NCBI GenBank assembly: GCA_942159475.1
Contig: OW804095.1
Location: forward strand, 154,565,145-154,629,144
Length of the DNA: 64,000 nucleotides
Reading direction: 5' to 3'
Source: Sthenelais limicola
Lineage: Eukaryota; Annelida; Polychaeta; Phyllodocida; Sigalionidae
Position 1 is the stretch's first letter. Each line of letters begins with the position of its first letter. This document shows positions 47,144 through 57,690 of the stretch, one piece after another. Below the pieces are notes generated by a model, which was not told the DNA's origin, searched no databases, and saw only the letters and a list, made by a program, of their open reading frames with translations. The translations under genes were made by a program, and so were the position numbers.

Positions 47144-47588
47144 GTATAGCGCCAGGGGCTGGTCACGGAGATATGCACAGGTGGAAGTGAAGTGATAACA
47201 ATACATTTAAACAAATAATATGTCCGTCAAATTCAGCTAGATTTCAGATTTACTTCTGAATTTAGAAAATATGTTAATGCTGGATTTAGAGAAGAATTCT
47301 CCCTCAAGCCAATTTGCCAATCGAAATAAAGACACAACCAGAATTTGGAAATATTATGAAATGTGGACTTGTGTTCTAAGTTAATAATTGTAATTAAAAA
47401 AGAACACTTAAAGGGAGTTCTAGAGTTGTATCAAAACCTCCTACTGCCCGCCTTATTGCCAAAATCACACACATGAACAAAAAATGACAATTATAGATTA
47501 TGTTGAATATTGATAATGAAGTAATTAGATTATAATGAGCATTGCACTCAGAAGTCACAGCCTTGTATTCCTTACTATTGTCCTTTGT
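47144..47588. other. Unique AT-rich DNA
   Basis: Nothing recognised. Confidence 0.4.
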
Positions 47589-47804
47589 GGGTCAGATTTT
47601 CAGAAAATGTACAATTCACCTTTACCAATCCCCTCAAATAACTCACATTTAAGACAGAAAGAACACAACAGAACTAATACTTTAATTCAAGGCAATACCA
47701 AATATACTCAGATATACTCGGTTTTCTTCATTTTTCAGGCTAATTTAGGAGAATTTTCTGGATGTGTAGAGCTGCCAATTGTACATTTTCTGAAAATCTG
47801 ACCC
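47589..47804 (+). mobile_element. MITE family A, copy 10
   Basis: 216 bp with a perfect TTGT duplication (47585-47588, 47805-47808). It belongs to the subfamily of copy 1, with a small internal deletion. Confidence 0.9.
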
Positions 47805-47808
47805 TTGT

Positions 47809-48306
47809 TATTCAGTAAACTCCTTATTGTGTCTAAGATATAGGCAAATATAGTGGATGGAGGGTGGGTATGCTTGCTCCGGTGTGCGCGCTCACTCAAC
47901 AAGCAATGCCACATTACACTACATTGTCCCCTACATTGGTGTTAATTTGTACAACATTTAATCATGGACAGACATTAATATTGCATTTGTCTCTGTGGTC
48001 CCAATATTAATCACCAATATAAATCATTATATTATATCATCACTGATATACAATCATTATCATCATCATTTGTAAGGTAATAGCCATCTTACCAGACTTA
48101 GCTAGACAAAGACTGAGGCTGTTCCCTACCCGTCCAGCACACTATCCTGCTATGTTTATAATATGTTTAATGTCTGTATTACTATGTTATGTACGTGTAA
48201 TGGCTGATAAATACTCCTAATAAAAAAAATCAAAAAAAATCATCATATTATTAATGCTGATACAATCATTAAATATTGCATTTACATTATTTGCTTCTTT
48301 TTCCAG
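47809..48306. other. Unique DNA and retroelement tail T2, copy 2
   Basis: 48072-48240 matches 36880-37030 (GGTAATAGCCATCTTACCAG, GACTGAGGCTGTTCCCTACC, CTAATAAAAAAAATC). The last 40 bp form the pyrimidine tract of the splice site at 48306. Confidence 0.5.
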
Positions 48307-48346
48307 GTGAGTGTAAATATAGTTCTACTACGCATGCGCACAGACG
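48307..48346 (+). other. Candidate recursive splice site / 40-nt exon
   Basis: TTATTTGCTTCTTTTTCCAG ends at 48306 and is an excellent 3' splice site. It is followed at once by GTGAGTG, a 5' splice site, and then by a second donor CG|GTATGT at 48347. The 40 nt are open in two frames (VSVNIVLLRMRTD or ECKYSSTTHAHRR). The architecture matches the sites at 19153 and 61309. Confidence 0.4.
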
Positions 48347-48407
48347 GTATGTAACCCTTTCCTCCTACTCTAGAGTGTCTAGCGCTGTTGGAAGCATGGT
48401 AATATAT

Positions 48408-49258
48408 GAAGTGTTTTAGTAAAATGAGTCGCAAGTCGCCATAAATGTTTTTTTGAAATACCATCATATTTGAAAAGGTGAGATCAAGCCGATTCTAATT
48501 ATTGTAAATATGAAGGACATCTAAGCAGTGTTTCTATATTTTATGTGGGATATTTCTATTTTTGAAAAAAAGTTTTGCAATATTTGTTTGTGAACTATTA
48601 CTAATAAGTAGCTGAATATAACTACATAAGATGACCTTAGAAATGCAAGGATATATTTAATACACTGCCTTGAAATTTAGGACATGTATGTATTCAGGCT
48701 ACTAACCGCAAACAACACCCTAATGGGCCGCTTCCACAGGTCGGAATAGCCTTACGTCTGAATCGGTTTTAATAAGAAACAAAACATCGGTTTTCATAGG
48801 TTTCCATAGGTTTCCCACTATTCCTAACGATCATTTTGGTCTGTCAACTGCTCGGATCGGATCGGAATGCAACGTTGGTTCATGAAAAAACCGATCGAAA
48901 CCGATGAGAATTGAACCGGTCGGATTATCGTTTTTAGCCCTTGGGTTCGCTCGGTTCGCCTAAAATATTCCGACGGTGCTATTCCGTTCCGATGGGGCCG
49001 AACGGGACCGATGCCATGTCACCAAAGGTCGGAATTAATGATCGTTTTTTTATGGAACCGATAGCTATGTCACCAACAGGTCGGAATTAATGATCGGTTT
49101 TTTGAAAACCGATTGGGACGTAAGGCTTATTCCGACCTGTTGAAGCGGCCCATGAGAATGGTACAATTCCAACAAACAGAACTTGCCAATAAATCACTTA
49201 AATCACTTAAAAAATACTGTTTTTGAAACTTGTGACTCATTTCCTTGACACAGATCAC
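48408..49258. mobile_element. MITE family B copy carrying a nested element
   Basis: Left end GAAGTGTTTTAGTAAAATG; right end TGTGACTCATTTCCTTGAC then ACAGATCAC. Flanks are ATAT on both sides (48404-48407, 49259 onward). Without the insert at 48725-49151 it would be about 424 bp, matching the family size. Confidence 0.8.
48725..49151. mobile_element. 427-bp long-TIR element nested in a family B MITE
   Basis: Left end GGGCCGCTTCCACAGGTCGG; the right end is its inverted copy GGTCGG..GAAGCGGCCC form (CCGACCTGTTGAAGCGGCCC). The inverted match extends about 46 bp, including CCTTACGTC and AATCGGTTT. The flanks share AT, so a 2-bp duplication is possible. The interior has a tandem 55-bp repeat around GGTCGGAATTAATGATCG (49027, 49079). 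It is richer in CG than its host and has no coding frame. It is the only copy in the window. Confidence 0.85.
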
Positions 49259-49300
49259 ATATGTACTAAATGTCATACCTGTCTACTGAATATATTTATG

Positions 49301-49313
49301 CATGTCTGAGGTT
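49301..49313. repeat. Target-site duplication, left copy
   Basis: CATGTCTGAGGTT, identical to 49639-49651, bounding the retrocopy between them. Confidence 0.75.
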
Positions 49314-49638
49314 GTTTTTGTTTTGTTTTTACATAATCATCTTTATTAAATTTATCAACAAAGCTTTCCTCTCGCCTAAGCATATCGACATCTAAATATA
49401 CATATGCTCCTATTCCTGTTGGACATAAGACATTGCAATCAAATACACGATGGGTTTAACATTACCAAATGGGACAACATAAGAGCCTACTTGTAGTAGA
49501 CCAACTCTTCTTCTAGCCGCTGCTAGATCTAATAAATCTGATATGTCAGCGAACAGCCTTCTCCATCGAGTGTTTTCTTCTTTGCTTATTCCGTTAAATT
49601 TATTTTGATACAATATGACAGATATTTTGGATCTTAAA
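49314..49638 (-). pseudogene. Retrocopy with poly(A) tail (5'-truncated, unidentified source)
   Basis: The insert is bounded by a 13-bp direct repeat (CATGTCTGAGGTT at 49301 and 49639). On the minus strand it ends in AATAAAGATGATTATG and an A-rich tail of AAAAACAAAACAAAAAC, so it was reverse transcribed from a polyadenylated RNA. A minus frame runs from the 5' end of the insert to a stop near 49410, with protein-like segments RWRRLFADISDLLDLAAARR and VGLLQVGSYVVPFGNVKP. No start codon belongs to it, as expected after 5' truncation. I do not recognise the protein. The source could be a cellular mRNA or a LINE 3' end. Confidence 0.6.
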
Positions 49639-49651
49639 CATGTCTGAGGTT
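49639..49651. repeat. Target-site duplication, right copy
   Basis: CATGTCTGAGGTT, pair of 49301-49313. Confidence 0.75.
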
Positions 49652-49962
49652 AAGAAAGGCCAGAGAAGATACGGTTTTTATTTCTTATTGTGATTCCACA
49701 CATAACTAATCTTCATATATGCTGGCCCCCATGTCAACTAGGCAATATCACATACCAGCTGCTTATTTCTTCTGATATTTACAATATCTTTCCCTCAGAA
49801 GTTTTTGTCATCTTCGTGTGGATTTCTTCATTGTACCTTTACATTGTGGATTACACACTCGTACCTTCAAAAACTCTCTTCAACAAATCAAAAAGTGGAG
49901 AATTAGTAGCACATGTTCCCTGGGAGGAATAGAGAGAAAGTGAGGGAGACAAGTCTGTATGT
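49652..49962. other. Unique DNA with a chance-length frame
   Basis: An 80-codon plus frame (49690-49932) with a hydrophobic middle (VFVIFVWISSLYLYIVDYTL) is present but has no recognised domain or splice context. It is left uncalled. Confidence 0.3.
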
Positions 49963-50197
49963 GGGTGAAATTTTCAGAAAATGTACAATTCAACTTCGGC
50001 AATCTTCTCAAATAACCCAAATTTCAGACGAAAATAAAGTTCAAAATATAGTTGAACCTAACCAAACAGACTGCTAGAATCAATGCAATGTCGGATATAC
50101 TCGAATTTACCTAGTATTGACCAAATTGCAGCTTAATTTAACAGAGTTTACTAAATGTGTACAGCTGCCAATTGTACATTTTCTGACGATCTGACCC
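49963..50197 (+). mobile_element. MITE family A, copy 11
   Basis: 235 bp, starting GGGTGAAATTTTCAG and ending CTGACCC. Flanks are ATGT and ATTA (decayed). It belongs to the subfamily of copy 2. Confidence 0.85.
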
Positions 50198-50361
50198 ATT
50201 ATATGAGATAGTTGAGCGGTGTGAGAGGCCATTGACTCCCGCTCCCAGACACAAGCACATTAATGCACAGAAGAAGAAAGACTTGTTGTAGCAATGTTTT
50301 GTCACAAGTGGGAAGAGTCGTATTACAACGCCACCTGTTGCCCAACACTGGGGATGGATAT

Positions 50362-50594
50362 GGGTCAGATTTTCAGAAAATGTACAATTCACCTTCGCTA
50401 TTCCTCCCAAATAGCCCATATAAGACAAGAATGAGTTTCAAAATGAAGTTTAACATAACAGAGCTGATACTTTATATCAATGTGACACCAAATATACCCA
50501 TATATACCTAGTGTTGTTGATTTTTCAGTCCAATTTAGCAGAATTTACAAAATATGTTCATCTGCCAATTGTACATTTTCTGAAAATCTGACCC
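50362..50594 (+). mobile_element. MITE family A, copy 12
   Basis: 233 bp with a perfect ATAT duplication (50358-50361, 50595-50598). It belongs to the subfamily of copy 1. Confidence 0.9.
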
Positions 50595-50598
50595 ATAT

Positions 50599-50994
50599 GT
50601 GTCCCTGTTTATGACAAACAATTTTTTCTCTCCAGCCTTCTATCCAATCTTTCCCCGCTCTCTCCCTGTCTCCTCTCTTCACTTTCCGTCCATTCTCCCT
50701 CTCATGCTGTCTCTATATATCTCCTAAACCTGGCTTATAGGCCGCCCTAAACACTATACTCTACTAGTGGGGATGAGGGAGAGGGGAATACATCACTTCC
50801 TGCAGGCTTTAGCTGGACCAGACACACCAGGATAATCCCCCCAATCCTCAATGTTACGACTTTATTTAGAAATTTATCTGATATTTTATGATATGCATGA
50901 TATTGATACATAACCAGACATTCTTTAAAGTCACATCAGTGCATACCAATATGGGTATATTAGAGTGGAATTAGGCAGAAATGAACTGTTGAGA
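50599..50994. other. Unique DNA
   Basis: A pyrimidine-rich stretch at 50630-50710 (CTCTCC, TCTCTC) precedes AT-rich DNA. Nothing else was recognised. Confidence 0.45.
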
Positions 50995-51855
50995 CAAGGC
51001 AGCCCGTGTACCTCAGATGGTAGAGCACCAGACATGTAATAGGGAGGTTGTGGTACAAGGCAGTCCTGGTAGCTCAGATGTTAGAGCACCAGACATGTAA
51101 TAGGGAGGTTGTGGTACAAGGCAGTCCTGGTAGCTCAGATGTTAGAGCACCAGACATGTAATAGGGAGGTTGTGGTACAAGGCAATCCTGGTAGCTCAGA
51201 TGGTAGAGCACCAGGCATGTAATAGGGAGGTTGTGGTACAAGGCAGCCCTGGTAGCTCAGATGGTAGAGCACCAGACATATAATAGGGAGGTTGTGGTAC
51301 AAGGCAGCCCTGGTAGCTCAGATGGTAGAGCACCAGGCATGTAATAGGGAGGTTGTGGTACAAGGCAGCCCTGGTAGCTCAGATGGTAGAGCACCAGACA
51401 TGTAATAGGGAGGTTGTGGTACAAGGCAGCCCTGGTAGCTCAGATGGTAGAGCACCAGGCATGTAATAGGGAGGTTGTGGTACAAGGCAATGCTGGTACC
51501 TCAGATGGTAGAGCACCAGGCATGTAATAGGGAGGTTGTGGTACAAGGCAGCCCTGGTAGCTCAGATGGTAGAGCACCAGGCATGTAATAGGGAGGTTGT
51601 GGTACAAGGCAGCCCTGGTAGCTCAGATGGTAGAGCACCAGGCATGTAATAGGGAGGTTGTGGTACAAGGCAGCCCTGGTAGCTCAGATGGTAGAGCACA
51701 AGACATGTAATAGGGAGGTTGTGGTACAGAGGTAGTCCTGGTAGCTCAGATGGTAGAGCACCAGACATGTAATAGGGAGGTTGTGGTACAGGGCAGTCCT
51801 GGTAGCTTAGATGGTAGAGCACCAGACATGTAATAGGGAGGTTGTGGTACAGACA
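50995..51855 (+). repeat. 61-bp array of half-tRNA-like units (14 copies)
   Basis: Each unit contains TGGTAGCTCAGATGGTAGAG then CACCAGACATGTAATAGG. The first part is a good tRNA D-arm and RNA polymerase III A box (TAGCTCAGATGG). The second resembles an anticodon arm with TGT (Thr) in the loop, but position 33 is A instead of T and the stem pairs poorly. The B box (GGTTCGA) is missing: the unit ends GAGGTTGTGGTACAAGGC. These are therefore not functional tRNA genes but a satellite made from the 5' half of a tRNA or tRNA-derived SINE. Confidence 0.85.
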
Positions 51856-52424
51856 CCAATAAGTAATTGAGAGTTGATTCATGCCTGGTGCAGGCTCTAC
51901 CAGTATTAACTACTGAAGTTGGAATAATTATATACAGCTATTCCTCGTGACGATATCGCTCCACGATGAGTTAGTTAAAAAATATCCAAATGCTAATACC
52001 GCCTTCTACACTACTGTGTAGGGGGCAGCAGGGGGTGGACTGTAGCAGCCATATTGTAACCCAATCCCAGCATGCCTCAGTCCTGTCGCCTTGGTGACGG
52101 CTCTTCTAGGAAAACATCTCCCCCCTCCCCCTGACTCTGTCTGATCTGTGGCCAAAACTGGAAAAAGCCAAGCTCTTAATAGACTTTCATAAAATCTAAC
52201 TACTGCAGAGACGCTCATCTGGTTTTTTGCCTTTCTCTGTGTAGCACTAGCGACCCTGGATCAGCTGACTAGCATTATGTGTGTGTGTGTGGGGGGGGGA
52301 GGTAGTGGTGGGGTGACTAGCTGTGGGGTGCTATAGGGGGGTGGGGAGAGGTGGAGGTGGAAGCGCTACACCACAAATTGTGCAATTCTCTAATGCTATG
52401 AAATAACTGAAGTTAAAGACTCTT
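51856..52424. other. Unique DNA
   Basis: It holds a CTCF-like TAGGGGGCAGCAGGGGG (52019) and a TG/poly(G) microsatellite (52279-52299), followed by G-rich DNA to 52360. TTTTTTGCCTTTCTCTGTGTAG (52221-52242) looks like a 3' splice site but has no convincing donor after it. Confidence 0.4.
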
Positions 52425-53191
52425 GACATTCCATATCCCGCACTAGAGAGGTATAATAACCACCCAATACTGTAGCCTACATTCCACATACCGCACTAGA
52501 GAGGTATATTAACCACCCAGTGCTGTAGCCTACATTCCACATACCGCACTAGAGAGGTATATTAACCACCCAGTGCTGTAGCCTACATTCCATATTACCT
52601 GCTAGACAGGTATAATAAACACACAATGCTGTAGCCTACATTCCATATTACCCTCTAGAGAGGTATAATAACCACCCAATGCTGTAGCCTACATTCCATA
52701 TTACCCTCTAGAGAGGTATAATAACCACCCAATGCTGTAGCCTACATTCCACATACCGCACTAGAGAGGTATAATAACCACCCAGTGCTGTAGCCTACAT
52801 TCCATATTACCCTCTAGAAAGGTATAATAACCACCCAATGCTGTAGCCTACATTCCATATTACCTGCTAGACAGGTATAATAACCACCCAGTGCTGTAGC
52901 CTACATTCCATATGACCTGCTAGACAGGTAAAATAACCACCCAATGCTGTAGCCTAAATTACATATTACCTGCTAGACAGGTATAATAACCACCCAGTGC
53001 TGTAGCCTACATTCCATATTACCTGCTAGACAGGTAAAATAACCACCCAATGCTGTAGCCTACATTCCATATTACCTGCTAGACAGGTATAATAACCACC
53101 CAGTGCTGTAGCCTACATTCCATATTACCTGCTAGAGAGGTATAATAACCACCCAGTGCTGTAGCCTACATTCCATATTACCTGCTAGAGA
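52425..53191 (+). repeat. 53-bp minisatellite running into the gap
   Basis: About 14 units of CCACCCAGTGCTGTAGCC, TACATTCCATATTACC, TGCTAGACAGGTATAATAA. Variant types (CCGCACTAGAGAGG, CCCTCTAGAGAGG, CTGCTAGACAGG) are grouped along the array. It is cut by the assembly gap, so its true length is unknown. Confidence 0.95.
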
Positions 53192-53391
53192 NNNNNNNNN
53201 NNNNNNNNNNNNNNNNNNNNNNNNNNNNNNNNNNNNNNNNNNNNNNNNNNNNNNNNNNNNNNNNNNNNNNNNNNNNNNNNNNNNNNNNNNNNNNNNNNNN
53301 NNNNNNNNNNNNNNNNNNNNNNNNNNNNNNNNNNNNNNNNNNNNNNNNNNNNNNNNNNNNNNNNNNNNNNNNNNNNNNNNNNNNNNNNNNN
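53192..53391. other. Assembly gap (200 N)
   Basis: A run of exactly 200 N, probably a placeholder. It separates the 53-bp array from the 3' part of the LINE. Both the end of the array and the LINE stop codon and 3' UTR are hidden in it. Confidence 0.99.
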
Positions 53392-55563
53392 TGTTTTAAA
53401 TGATCGGGGGTCATGTTCATTTTTTACTGATTTGGGCAGCTCATTCCAGAGGGTGCCTCCTGAGTAGGCAGGTGCACGTCTGCACGCCTCTCTTTTCAGG
53501 CGAGGAATGGGGAGGTTATAGATGGAGGAGGCCCTAGTGTCCCGGGTTATGTTAGGGGTAGGTGGGTTTGGGGGGGGCCCGCTGTGGGCCCTCCTGTGCA
53601 TTAGGAGGAGGAGTTGGAGGGTGCATCTAGTTTGTAGAGGGAGGAGGTTGTTTTGGGACATAATTTCATCGACATTGCTTGTTCTCCTAGATAGGGAGGC
53701 AATGACAGCTCTTCTAAGGGTTCTTTCTAGTTTAGCCTCGGATGTGGCATTTGCCATGTCTAGAAAGCAGGAATTGAATTCGAGGTGTGGGAGGATCATG
53801 GTTTTTAGTATCCTGAAGGCTATGTTATGTGAGAGGAAGGGTCTGATTTTTGCAAAGGTGGCAATAGCAGCATTTGTGTTCCTGAGGGTTAGTTTGATTT
53901 GAGGGATGATACTTAGACGGTCGTCAATTGTGGACCCTAAATACTTAAATTCATTGACTACGGCAATTGGGGTGCCATTGATGGCAAATTGTAGAGGGTC
54001 AATGACTGGTGGGGTACTGGGTTTCAGGGGAGGGAATAGTACCATGACTTTGGTCTTATTAGCATTAATCGTCAGTTTGTTAATTCCGCACCAGTTTGCT
54101 AGGTGCGGAATTGACGCATTGAGGGCCTTGGCGGTGTCGTTGATGTCTGGGGCTGACGTGTAGAGGACAGTATCGTCAGCATAGAGTTGACAGGAGATAG
54201 GAGAGGGGTTAGTGGAGGTGATATAGGAGGGGAGAGAATTTATATAGAGGTTGAATAGAAGCGGGCCCAAGATGGACCCCTGAGGGACGCCTGTGGAGAG
54301 CGAGGCTTGGGGGGACATGGTGTCCCCAATTTTGGTTCTTTGCGACCTTCCTTCAAGATAGCTTGAGTACCATAAAATAGTCTCATGATGGAAGTTAATG
54401 GCTGAGAGTTTGTTGGTCAGAATTGAGTGGTCTATTGTATCGAAGGCTTTTTTCATATCGATAAAAAGGGCTATTGTTGGTTGTTTATTGTTACAGTTAT
54501 TGGTGATGTCATCGATAATTTCTGATAAAGCTATTTGGGTTGATCTACCTGTGCGGAAGCCATGTTGTTTGTGGTGTAAAAGGCCGAAAGTTTCGAGGTG
54601 GTCATAGGTTTGTGAATGTACAATGCGTTCTAGGACTTTACCTGGGACAGGTAGGAGGGAGATTGGTCTGAGGTCGGAAGGGGAATGTGGTGATTTCACT
54701 TTTGGAAGAGGGATAACTGTTGCTAGTTTCCAGGCTTTTGGGAAGGTCGCAGTTTCAATGGAGGTGGAGAAAAGGTGGGTGAATTGTGGCAGCAGGACTT
54801 GCATGGCAATTTTGAGCAGTCTGGTGTTCAGGTTTGAGATGCCGGAGGGTTTTTTGATATCCAGGCTATTGATAATTTCGGCCACTTCCTGAGCAGGGAT
54901 GGGTTTTAGTCTGAATGAGGGAGCCGCATTTTGCGTAGAAGGGTGAGTGTCAGGCGGGGTGCCAGGTGGAGGGTTTGGGATGGCGCTAGCTAATTGCGGG
55001 CCGATATTGGCGAAAAAGGAGTTCACATGCGAGGGGAGGTCGTGAGATTTGACTCCAGGTAGTGAGAACAGAGCCTTACTCTTCTTATTTGGTAGGAGCT
55101 TTTTCATTTCGAACCAGAATTTAGACGGGTCACTAGCATGGTTATCGAGATAGGTTGAAATGTAGTGCTTTCTGGAAGATCTAATTAGGGAGTTAACCTT
55201 GTTTCTGAGGGCTCTAGAGAGATCCCATACATTTGGGTCGTTGAGGAGCCTTGCTTTGCGGAGGAAATAATTTCTGTCGGCTATTGCCTCCAGTATTTCC
55301 GTGTTAATCCATGGAGGATTTGACGCTGGGAGTCTGATTTGAGAGATAGGGCAGATCTGATCAGCTGCAGAGGCTATGTGCGCATGTAGGGAGTCCCAGA
55401 TCTCATCCGGGTTGTTTGAGAAGGATAGGTCAGGAGGGTTTGTTAGAAGTAGATTCTTAAACGAGTCATAGGAGAAGTTTCGAAAGGATCTGCCATGCTT
55501 GGTGATTTTTGGAATTGAGCATTTCTGTTTTTTTCCGAAGGAGATATACTGGTTGATGATCAC
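53392..55563 (-). pseudogene. LINE ORF2, reverse transcriptase part
   Basis: This would copy LINE RNA into DNA at a nicked chromosomal target. Numbered from the first Met of the open frame (55563, not the true start), the linker spans residues 1-270 and the reverse transcriptase about 278-545. Motifs seen are SDLRPISLLPVPGKVLERI (296-313), ALFIDMKKAFDTIDHSIL (365-382), GVPQGSILGPLLF (425-437), catalytic YADDTVLY (461-468), LTINANKTKVMVLF (497-510) and FKYLGSTIDD (539-548). The C-terminal LWNELPKSVKN (705-715) is usual just before the end of CR1/Jockey/L2-group proteins, so only a few residues and the stop fall in the gap. There are 724 codons without a stop. It is called a pseudogene because the element is truncated and frameshifted. 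Confidence 0.93.
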
Positions 55564-55992
55564 TGATGTTTGACATCAGAACACCTGTATTGGCTACATA
55601 CTTTATATTTGAGAAAATTAAGTCGATAGTGGTGGAGGACAGTTTTGAGACTCTGGTAAAGTCGGAGATGTGTTGGGTCAGATGGTGCTGTTGGGCCCAG
55701 TTGGTTAGTTTGGTGGTGCTTGGTTTAATTGAGGACATGTCTACATTTAGGTCTCCAAGAATTAGCAGTTCATATTTCACCAGGTCCTGGATTTTACTGA
55801 GAGATTCGTTCAGATATGAAATGAAAGGAAGTACTACTGTGGAGGGAGGGCGGTAAATGTTAGCCACTATGATAGGTTTGAGATTGGGGTGGCGAATGAT
55901 TATCCATTGAGCCTCGACAGTAGGAGTGGATTGATTGAGGTGTGAGAGTAGGTCAGAGTCGACATCAAGATTTTGCTTGACATAGATATAAT
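55540..55992 (-). pseudogene. LINE ORF2, C-terminal part of the endonuclease
   Basis: This is the APE-type endonuclease that nicks target DNA. The frame can be read from about 55990, in YVKQNLDVDSD, through IIVANIYRPPS, LLILGDLNVD (metal-binding and active-site Asp/Asn), STTIDLIFSN and the catalytic SDHQPVY. The N-terminal half, with its first catalytic residues, is absent. It is offset by one base from the reverse transcriptase frame. The shift is best explained by a run of seven T (A on the coding strand) at 55528-55534, where six would restore phase. That could be a true mutation or a sequencing error. Confidence 0.9.
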
Positions 55993-56879
55993 AGGGGGGT
56001 TACAGCTACAATAGGGGGTTACAGCCACAATAGGGGGTTACAGCCACAATAGGGGGTTACAGCCACAATAGGGGGTTACAGCCACAATAGGGGGTTACAG
56101 CCACAATAGGGGGTTACAGCTACAATAGGGGGTTACAGCCACAATAGGGGATTACAGCTACAATAGGGGGTTACAGCCACAATAGGGGATTACAGCTACA
56201 ATAGGGGGTTACAGCTACAATAGGGGGTTACAGCCACAATAGGGGATTACAGCTACAATAGGGGATTACAGCTACAATAGGGGGTTACAGCCACAATAGG
56301 GGGTTACAGCTACAATAGGGGGTTACAGCCACAATAGGGGATTGCAGCTACAATAGGGGATTACAGCTACAATAGGGGGTTACAGCCACAATAGGGGATT
56401 ACAGCCACAATAGGGGGTTACAGCTACAATAGGGGGTTACAGCCACAATAGGGGATTACAGCTACAATAGGGGGTTACAGCCACAATAGGGGATTTCAGC
56501 CACAATAGGGGGTTACAGCCACAATAGGGGGTTACAGCTACAATAGGGGGTTACAGCTACAATAGGGGGTTACAGCTACAATAGGGGGTTACAGCTACAA
56601 TAGGGGGTTACAGCCACAATAGGGGTTACAGCCACAATAGGGGTTACAGCTACAATAGGGGGTTACAGCCACAATAGGGGGTTACAGCCACAACAGGGGT
56701 TACAGCCACAATAGGGGATTACAGCCACAATAGGGGGTTACAGCTACAATAGGGGGTTACAGCCACAACAGGGGTTACAGCCACAATAGGGGATTACAGC
56801 CACAATAGGGGGTTACAGCTACAATTGGGGGTTGAAGCCACAATAGGGGGTTACAGCCACAATAGGGGGTTACAGCCCC
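55993..56879 (+). repeat. 19-bp satellite, about 46 units
   Basis: Units of GGGGGTTACAGCCACAATA, with C/T (GCCACA or GCTACA) and G4/G5 variants. Each unit's G run plus TTA gives a telomere-like look (GGGGGTTA), but it is not a telomeric hexamer. It abuts the 5' end of the LINE. Confidence 0.97.
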
Positions 56880-56919
56880 TCTATTATGAATCATGGGTCA
56901 CCTACAGTAATAGTCAATA

Positions 56920-57175
56920 GGGGATTTGCATAGCTGCTATTTTGAATCTAGATTAGCATGGAATTACGGGACTACTGGTAAAGTATAAAATCTAAAGAAA
57001 ACATCCCTAGTTCAGCATGGACTATTCATCAATGCTCTGATGTCAATATATGTGTGTTATACATGTTTCCATAACACAAGTCCCCATCCTTCCCATCATG
57101 CATTTGGCTAACATAGATAATTTTACACATGTTATGATATTAGTTGGTGAAAACATTCATTCAATTTTCTGTAAA
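56920..57175 (+). mobile_element. MITE family C, copy 3 (truncated)
   Basis: It starts GGGGATTTGCATAGCTGCT after CAATA and can be followed to about 57175. The right terminus is not found. The YY1-type word has decayed to GCTGCTATTTTG. Confidence 0.75.
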
Positions 57176-57690
57176 ATTAGTTGAGGCAATTGGTTCTAAT
57201 CTTCTGTTTAGTGCACTGTTCTTCAAGGTCAACCATTTGCTTGGATACAAGGTCACATTAACATCTGAAGCAATGTTAGGCAACTTAGGGCAGCGTAATT
57301 GTGCACTTTCACTTCCGAAAATAACTGAAGTCAAATTCGTAACAATTTTCAGTTGACATCATGCATTAACTAAAGATTTCCTCCATTGCATTCTATTAAT
57401 TCCCTACGCATATGAAAGTACATTTAGCCCCAAAAGTTGATAATGTAAGCGTCAGAAAAAGAGATAAAAGGGAAGAGTATTAAATTGACCTAAATGTATA
57501 CATGTGTTTACACCCTGAAGCCATACGTGTGCACAATGTTGATACAGTAATTCTACACTGGAAAAGGTTCCCTCTCTTCTATGTGATAACGTTATTCAAT
57601 ACGGGAATATTTACAAAAGTCAAAGGTTTTGCATGTTTACGGTTGCCCTGAAGGCAGCATGCCGACCTGCATGCAGCATCAACAACATAA
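57176..57690. other. Unique DNA
   Basis: Nothing recognised. Confidence 0.4.

Larger units (their letters stand above)
53392..55992 (-). mobile_element. CR1/Jockey-type LINE, 5'-truncated
   Basis: A minus-strand non-LTR retrotransposon keeping the second half of the endonuclease and the whole reverse transcriptase. Its 5' end stops at about 55990, exactly where the 19-bp array starts, and its 3' end is lost in the gap. 5' truncation is the normal outcome of target-primed reverse transcription, though later array growth could also have replaced DNA. The reading frame is intact apart from one frameshift, so insertion was fairly recent. The upper limit of the element is set by the first array unit. 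Confidence 0.93.

Noticed and set aside
50995..51855. A cluster of functional tRNA genes
   Set aside because: The units lack the B box and T arm, the anticodon stem does not pair, and position 33 is A. They are tRNA-derived only.
53522..54892. Plus-strand frames of 69-126 codons
   Set aside because: They are antisense shadows of the LINE reverse transcriptase.
55993..56879. Interstitial telomeric repeat
   Set aside because: GGGGGTTA is embedded in a 19-bp unit with ACAGCCACAATA; it is not the TTAGGG hexamer.
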